Source of the DNA: Nocardia sp. CY41
Lineage (GTDB): Bacteria; Actinomycetota; Actinomycetes; Mycobacteriales; Mycobacteriaceae
NCBI RefSeq assembly: GCF_009829325.1
Contig: NZ_VUOS01000029.1
Location: forward strand, 42,457-106,456
Direction of reading: 5' to 3'
DNA: 64,000 bases
Shown: positions 60,214-64,000 of the stretch, in pieces
How positions within the stretch are numbered: the stretch's first letter is position 1
Layout of the letters: every line of letters begins with the position of its first letter
The notes under the pieces: generated by a model
Told to the model about the DNA's origin: nothing
Seen by the model: the letters and a program-made list of their open reading frames with translations, nothing else
Database searches by the model: none
Position numbers and translations under genes: made by a program

Positions 60214-60774
60214 TCATACTTCACCCGCCTCATGCGTCCGGCGGCGGAACGGAGAAGGCAAAGCCTTTCTGCCGCAAATCAAATCACGTGCCAGGCTCTC
60301 ATACGAGACCAGGGCTCGGCCGAGCTGCTGACGGTTCCTGCCCTCTGGGCCATCCAGTACAAAGAAGCGATTGAACGAGACCGAGTGCAAGTGGGCCATG
60401 CGGCCGAAAACTGCACCCAACCCCTCATGGTGTTCTACAGCTCCGGCACCCGGTTCTCCGAGAACCCTGCAACCTTCGAGGTCGATGGCGAGCATGTGCC
60501 GCTGCGCGGCCTCCCACGCGCCGACGAATGAATCGGCGCTGTCGTGGGCCACGGACAATACCGGGACCACCTGCCCCGAAGTCCACGTCAACACCACATC
60601 GTCCCAGTCCGGCTGCGCCATTGCGATGCGACGATGCGCGATGACCAGACCCACGAGCGCCTTGAGCATGCTGTCACCGAAACCGCTAACAGCGTCCATA
60701 CCCAACTCGGCGGTTCGCGCGAACACCGTCATCACAGTTCTGCCATCCGGCAGAGGCCCGAACCCGTCATCCAC
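60214..60774 (-). CDS. hypothetical protein
   Basis: 186 residues from the GTG at 60774 behind GGAAGGGGG. Contains TVMTVFARTAELGMDAVSGF, ALVGLVIAHRRIAMAQPDWDDVV, HDSADSFVGAWEAAQRHML; helical-strand mix with a basic C-terminus. Convergent with the DUF397 gene. Not recognised. The 214 bp before it (60000-60213) hold nothing clear. Confidence 0.55.
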   Translation of the reverse strand: MDDGFGPLPDGRTVMTVFARTAELGMDAVSGFGDSMLKALVGLVIAHRRIAMAQPDWDDVVLTWTSGQVVPVLSVAHDSADSFVGAWEAAQRHMLAIDLEGCRVLGEPGAGAVEHHEGLGAVFGRMAHLHSVSFNRFFVLDGPEGRNRQQLGRALVSYESLARDLICGRKALPSPFRRRTHEAGEV

Positions 60775-61135
60775 TGAAGCCCCCTTCCACCCCAACCATG
60801 GATAGCAGCATGTGTTCTGCCCGGACCTGCCGCCATTGAGGATCGAATAAGTCTGCACCGCAGGTACTTTCAACCCCCGTAGGGGGACTTTACTGCCTCT
60901 TGAGCCGGTGCGCATCGGATGACGGTGGGGGTTCGCGCGGAGGCCAGCATCGGGGGACATGGCTGGACGCTCGGTCGAATCGCCGAGGGCTCGGCCTTCA
61001 CGAGTTACCGACAAGGGTTGGGCCGGTGAACCGACGCACGGTGTTGATCCCGGCGACGTAGGACACCCTTAAGACCGCCGGGCAGCGGGACCGATGGCTC
61101 GCGGCATCGAAGGCTGGGCAGGCGACGGTGAGCTG
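60775..61135. other. gene-free stretch
   Basis: 360 bp upstream of the 60774 gene. Probable promoter region. No gene supported. Confidence 0.35.
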
Positions 61136-61318
61136 CTACGGCTGCTCGGCGGGCACAGCGTAGGTCAGATCGGTCGTCCACGGGTAGGTGCCGGGGCCGT
61201 CGCCGACGGCTTGCACCAACGCTTTGGTCGGGTCGCCGTCGACGCCGAGTTCGATGATGCGGAACACACTCGTCCCGCCTGCGACCAGGTGGATCAGGGA
61301 GCCTTCCTCGAACTGCAC
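61136..61318 (-). CDS. small hypothetical protein, leaderless-type
   Basis: 60 residues from a GTG with TAGGCT six bases upstream, a -10-like element fitting leaderless initiation; an ATG at 61345 is in frame. Contains SLIHLVAGGTSVFRIIELGVDGD and DGPGTYPWTTDL. Soluble beta-rich protein of unknown role. Confidence 0.5.
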   Translation of the reverse strand: MQFEEGSLIHLVAGGTSVFRIIELGVDGDPTKALVQAVGDGPGTYPWTTDLTYAVPAEQP

Positions 61319-61345
61319 ACGCCCGAGCCTAGCGAACCACACCAT

Positions 61346-61718
61346 CCGGTTGGTATTCGCTGGAAATACGCTGGGGGTGTGTCCGTGCCCGCGCCGATGC
61401 TCGCGACCGCCGGTCGGCCGCCCGATACCCCTGGACGGTGGGCGATCGAGATGAAATGGGACGAAAACGGACGGGTTCGCAGAATCCTGTGCCCCTGAAC
61501 TGGTGAACGCATTTGGTGATGGGTCCGTGGGGCCTGCTGCGGGCGTATGTTCGTGAAGTTCCGCTCATTACCAAGGTGTTGAGACAGGTCTGCCGCAGCA
61601 TGCTGGAGCTTCGTGGAAGCGGTATGCCGTTCGGGCTGGCCGACGCCCGGGGTGGGCCTCGGCCAGCCGGTTATGTCACGGACTTACTCGATGTTCCGTC
61701 CGGGCCTGCTCGCCGGGT
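61346..61718. other. gene-free stretch
   Basis: About 370 bp between two leftward genes. Open frames here lack coding character. Nothing else seen. Confidence 0.35.
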
Positions 61719-63524
61719 TTATTTGATGATGTGGCCGAGGGGGCCTTCGAGGGTGTAGCGGGTGGGGTCCTCGCAGCCCGGTTCGGTGGTCACGAGGTGG
61801 TCGTTGGTGCTGGGGCTGAAGCAGCGGAACAGCGGGACAGTGCCTGCGACCTGATCGCGGTAGACGTGGCCGAGGGGACCCTCCAGGGAGTAGCGGCTCG
61901 GGTCCTCGCAACTTGGTTCGGTGGTCACGAGGTGGTCGTTGGTGCTGGGGCTGAAGCAGCGGAACAGCGGGACAGTGCCCGCGACCTGATCGCGGTAGAC
62001 GTGGCCGAGGGGACCCTCCAGGGAGTAGCGGCTCGGGTCCTCGCAACCGGATTCGGTGGTCGTCAGGTGTTGGTTGGTGCTGGGGCTGAAGCAGCGGAAG
62101 AGGGCGACGGGTCCGGATCGGTCGGAGACGGTCAGTTTGATCGCGGTGTCGCCTGCGTCCCAGGTACCGGGGATGGTGAGCCTGATCTGGTTGAGGTCCT
62201 TGTCGAGTGTTACCGGTGTGCCGTCGTTGACCAGAGAGGCCGCGGAGAAGACCTTGCCGTCCTGAGGCAGCGGAAGAGTGAGGGTTTGCCCGGCAGGCGG
62301 TTTGAGCACGTGGAGGTACTCGGTGCGGTCATCAGGTGATTTGGTCGCCACGCCCCAGGTCAGGTCGGTGATGCGGGTTCCGGCCTTGGTGGGGTAGGAG
62401 GTGCTGGGCCGGGTGCCGAGGACCGATTCCCGGATCTGGTCGATCCAGCCACCGATCTGCTGCAGTGCGGGCAGGACGCCGGGTTCCCAGCCGCCGCCGG
62501 CGTAGGGGCCGGCCGCCCAGGCCATGCCGCCGCCGTCGGTGTTGGTGGCCGCCTGCAGAACGGTGTAGCGGAACATGGCCCGTGGCGTGTACTTCACCGC
62601 GTGGCTGGTCTCTTTCGCCCACCAGGATTCTCCGGTTCCGCCCATGGTCGCCGCGACGGGCTGGGTGTAGCCGGGCCACAGGCTTCCGTCGGTTTGGGCG
62701 AACTCCTGCTGGCCGAAGTACTCCTTCATGCCGATGTCGAGGCCGTAGAGGTTGCCGTAGTTGTTCTGGATGAGGACCACGCGCGGGTTGACCGCTTTGA
62801 TCGTGTCGCGCAGTCGCGGGTAGTCGACGACGTTGTGGCTGTCGGCCTGGGGGCTTCCCTCGTCCATGAACAGGCCGTCGATGCGGGCCCCGTAGCGTTG
62901 CATCATCTCCTGGTAGATGTCGTTGATGAACGCGTTCCATTTGGGGCGGTCGAAGTCGGGTCCGGGGTTCCACTTCTGATCTGCCGGCGGAGCGACTGTG
63001 CCCCAGCCGGTCTTCAGCTTGTCCTCGTCGGTGAACTCCATACCGTCGCGGGGGTGGGTGTAGAGGTAGACGTTGATGCCCTTGGCCTTGACCGCGCCGA
63101 TCATCTCCGCGATGAGGTCGCGGTCGGTGCGGCGGTGGGGCATGCCCCAGTCCGCCATCTTCTGGCTCGGATACAGGGTCACCATTTTGGAGTGCCAGGC
63201 ACTGAAGATGACGTACTGCACCTTCGCGGTGACCAGATCCTCGGCGAACCCGTTGGCGTCGAAGCTGTTGGCCAGAGCGTTGGGATCCTCGATGGCCACA
63301 CCGGCCGGGTCGGTGGTGAGGCGGGGCACGTAGTGGACGAACAGACCGTACTTGTGATCGAGAATGCCGGTCATACCGTCGTCGGCATGCGCCCGTGGCG
63401 TCTGGAACGGCGCCACCAGCACAGCCGCCAGCAAGACCAGCGGAACGAGTAAGCCCGCCAGCTTCGCTCCTCCGGACATGTTGTCTGCGAAAGGATTCGG
63501 CTGTTCCTCGCTGTGTATCTGCAC
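61719..63524 (-). CDS. secreted GH29-like glycoside hydrolase with three C-terminal repeats
   Basis: 601 residues, GTG with TACTGT six bases upstream (leaderless-like). Hydrophobic signal segment LLVPLVLLAAVLVAPF with AHADD cleavage near residue 48. Catalytic domain resembles alpha-L-fucosidase GH29: YGLFVHYVPRL, VIFSAWHSKMVTLYPS, GINVYLYTHP, and IDGLFMDEGSPQ where the nucleophile Asp is expected. The C-terminal ~140 residues are three near-identical ~45-residue repeats (LFRCFSPSTNDHLVTTE), similar to PF18885/DUF5648 modules that bind carbohydrate-like surfaces. Exported; substrate unknown. Confidence 0.82.
   Translation of the reverse strand: MQIHSEEQPNPFADNMSGGAKLAGLLVPLVLLAAVLVAPFQTPRAHADDGMTGILDHKYGLFVHYVPRLTTDPAGVAIEDPNALANSFDANGFAEDLVTAKVQYVIFSAWHSKMVTLYPSQKMADWGMPHRRTDRDLIAEMIGAVKAKGINVYLYTHPRDGMEFTDEDKLKTGWGTVAPPADQKWNPGPDFDRPKWNAFINDIYQEMMQRYGARIDGLFMDEGSPQADSHNVVDYPRLRDTIKAVNPRVVLIQNNYGNLYGLDIGMKEYFGQQEFAQTDGSLWPGYTQPVAATMGGTGESWWAKETSHAVKYTPRAMFRYTVLQAATNTDGGGMAWAAGPYAGGGWEPGVLPALQQIGGWIDQIRESVLGTRPSTSYPTKAGTRITDLTWGVATKSPDDRTEYLHVLKPPAGQTLTLPLPQDGKVFSAASLVNDGTPVTLDKDLNQIRLTIPGTWDAGDTAIKLTVSDRSGPVALFRCFSPSTNQHLTTTESGCEDPSRYSLEGPLGHVYRDQVAGTVPLFRCFSPSTNDHLVTTEPSCEDPSRYSLEGPLGHVYRDQVAGTVPLFRCFSPSTNDHLVTTEPGCEDPTRYTLEGPLGHIIK
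61725..62119 (-). repeat. three 135-bp tandem repeats in the hydrolase gene
   Basis: Period 135 bp (for example TGGCCGAGGG at about 61733, 61868 and 62003). Copies 2 and 3 are almost identical at DNA level, copy 1 slightly diverged, showing recent duplication. Confidence 0.75.
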
Positions 63525-63783
63525 GAAGTGACAGTAGAGGGTGCGCTGTCGCGCTCACCTGATTTCCGCCTGCCGAACCGGTCCGGTGTGTCTGGGTCCT
63601 CGGTCCCTCGGCTGCTGGGTCTCGCGGACCACGATGTACAGGCACGTGCCCGAACTCGCTGGTACCTGCTCGGCGGCGCTCGACCGACCATCCGGGAAAG
63701 AACGAACCGATCTCCTGGCAGTCTCGAACTGCTCCGGATCTGGGCTTCATACGAAATCGCATGGGTGCCGGTAAATTTCGCAT
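63525..63783. other. divergent promoter region
   Basis: 260 bp between the leftward hydrolase and the rightward gene remnant. TACTGT at about 63531 serves the hydrolase. No gene supported. Confidence 0.35.
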
Positions 63784-63876
63784 ATGACAGACGATCGGAT
63801 CGAGGCTGACGAGTTCTTCGGGACCTCCGGCTTGCAGGACTGGCGTAGCGAGTACATGGGGGCCTGTGTGTGCTGA
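63784..63876 (+). pseudogene. 5' remnant of a pterin-dehydratase/VOC-like gene cut by IS
   Basis: Starts MTDDRIEADEFFGTSGLQDWRSEY and continues MGACVC then stop (shown in two parts). The FxxxxGLQDWR-x5-GAC start resembles actinobacterial 4a-hydroxytetrahydrobiopterin dehydratase-like proteins. It is lost exactly where the IS end begins, so the stop is supplied by the insertion. Confidence 0.6.
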
Positions 63877-64000
63877 GGTTCCCCCGCTTCCTTGGAGGGC
63901 TTTGAGCATGGTCCGATAGGACCGGGAAGGAGCCCCGCGTGGCAGCACCGAAGAAATACCCGGACGAGCTGAAGGCACGAGCGGTCCGGCTGTATCTGGA
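63866..64000 (+). mobile_element. left end of an IS element (IS3-like)
   Basis: Sequence from about 63866 (TGTGTGCTGAGGTTCCCCCG) changes character inside the remnant gene and is followed 70 bp later by a transposase start. Left terminal repeat boundary is approximate; the right end is outside the window. Confidence 0.65.
63939..64000 (+). CDS. transposase N-terminus (IS3-type orfA, partial)
   Basis: GTG behind AAGGAG; reads MAAPKKYPDELKARAVRLYL at the edge, the typical start of the HTH_Tnp_1 orfA protein of IS3-family elements. Truncated by the window. Confidence 0.8.
   Translation, partial: MAAPKKYPDELKARAVRLYL

Noticed and set aside
61725..62119. CRISPR-like array
   Set aside because: Repeats are 135 bp, contiguous and in frame inside a coding region; no spacers.

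Overview
The window is high-GC DNA with GTG/TTG starts, leaderless-type promoters, DUF397/Scr1-like and MAB_1171c-like (DUF6545) genes and DUF4189-type secreted proteins. This points to an actinomycete of the Mycobacteriales, most likely a Nocardia-like organism (inference from gene content). It is largely accessory DNA: a mobile element, at least two biosynthetic loci (one apparently a new kind of ribosomal-peptide locus), and several regulator islands.

Region 1 (1 to about 18.6 kb) is an integrated mobile element. A tyrosine recombinase, a small XRE-type protein and a zinc-ribbon/core-binding-like protein (running off the left edge) overlap as one module. Then come a coiled-coil DNA-binding-like gene, an HNH-like gene and a long minus-strand series of about 18 small genes (16.4 kb down to 4.1 kb) that includes a cytosine-C5 DNA methyltransferase and a TIM-barrel protein. 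Many gaps in that series hold a strong GC hairpin; three of these share a conserved loop. Triplets of a 9-bp motif (ACCAACCTW) sit in two promoter regions, with a related copy upstream of a Phd/YefM-like gene.

Region 2 (18.8 to 29.6 kb) holds an O-methyltransferase, a P450 lacking the ExxR arginine, a large ATPase-LuxR regulator and an FAD monooxygenase. Shared operator-like motifs (GGAATAGGCGA and TACCCAT) lie on both sides of the regulator. ImmA/IrrE-DUF6545 genes and small secreted or hypothetical proteins follow.

Region 3 (29.6 to 41.0 kb) is a tightly coupled minus-strand terpene operon, transcribed as: HD-domain hydrolase, Baeyer-Villiger-type monooxygenase, FAD oxidoreductase, DUF2236 oxygenase, polyprenyl diphosphate synthase, class I terpene synthase, ispH, dxs, ispG. 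It carries its own isoprenoid-precursor genes beside cyclase and tailoring oxidases.

Region 4 (41.5 to 53.5 kb) is the most unusual. Next to an HTH regulator with an iterated operator region there is a plus-strand operon: JmjC/cupin protein, haem-oxygenase-like diiron protein, a 51-residue repeat peptide (five units of [S/A]GVRPDA, mostly followed by LK; 46497-46652), membrane desaturase, glycine-amidinotransferase-like enzyme and a LysRS/EpmA-like ligase. Next to it lie a GFA zinc protein, a TauD-type dioxygenase, an AlkC-type DNA glycosylase and a DDAH/arginine-deiminase-like enzyme. I interpret this as an undescribed multicore RiPP-like locus acting on Arg and/or Lys side chains, possibly giving a DNA-reactive product with AlkC as self-protection. 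The genes are seen; the chemistry is inference.

Region 5 (53.7 to 64.0 kb) has a TetR-like pair, a six-gene coupled operon with a GHKL-ATPase protein, an XRE/DUF5753-DUF397 pair with palindromic operators, a secreted GH29-like hydrolase with three C-terminal repeats, and an IS left end that has cut a small gene at the right edge.
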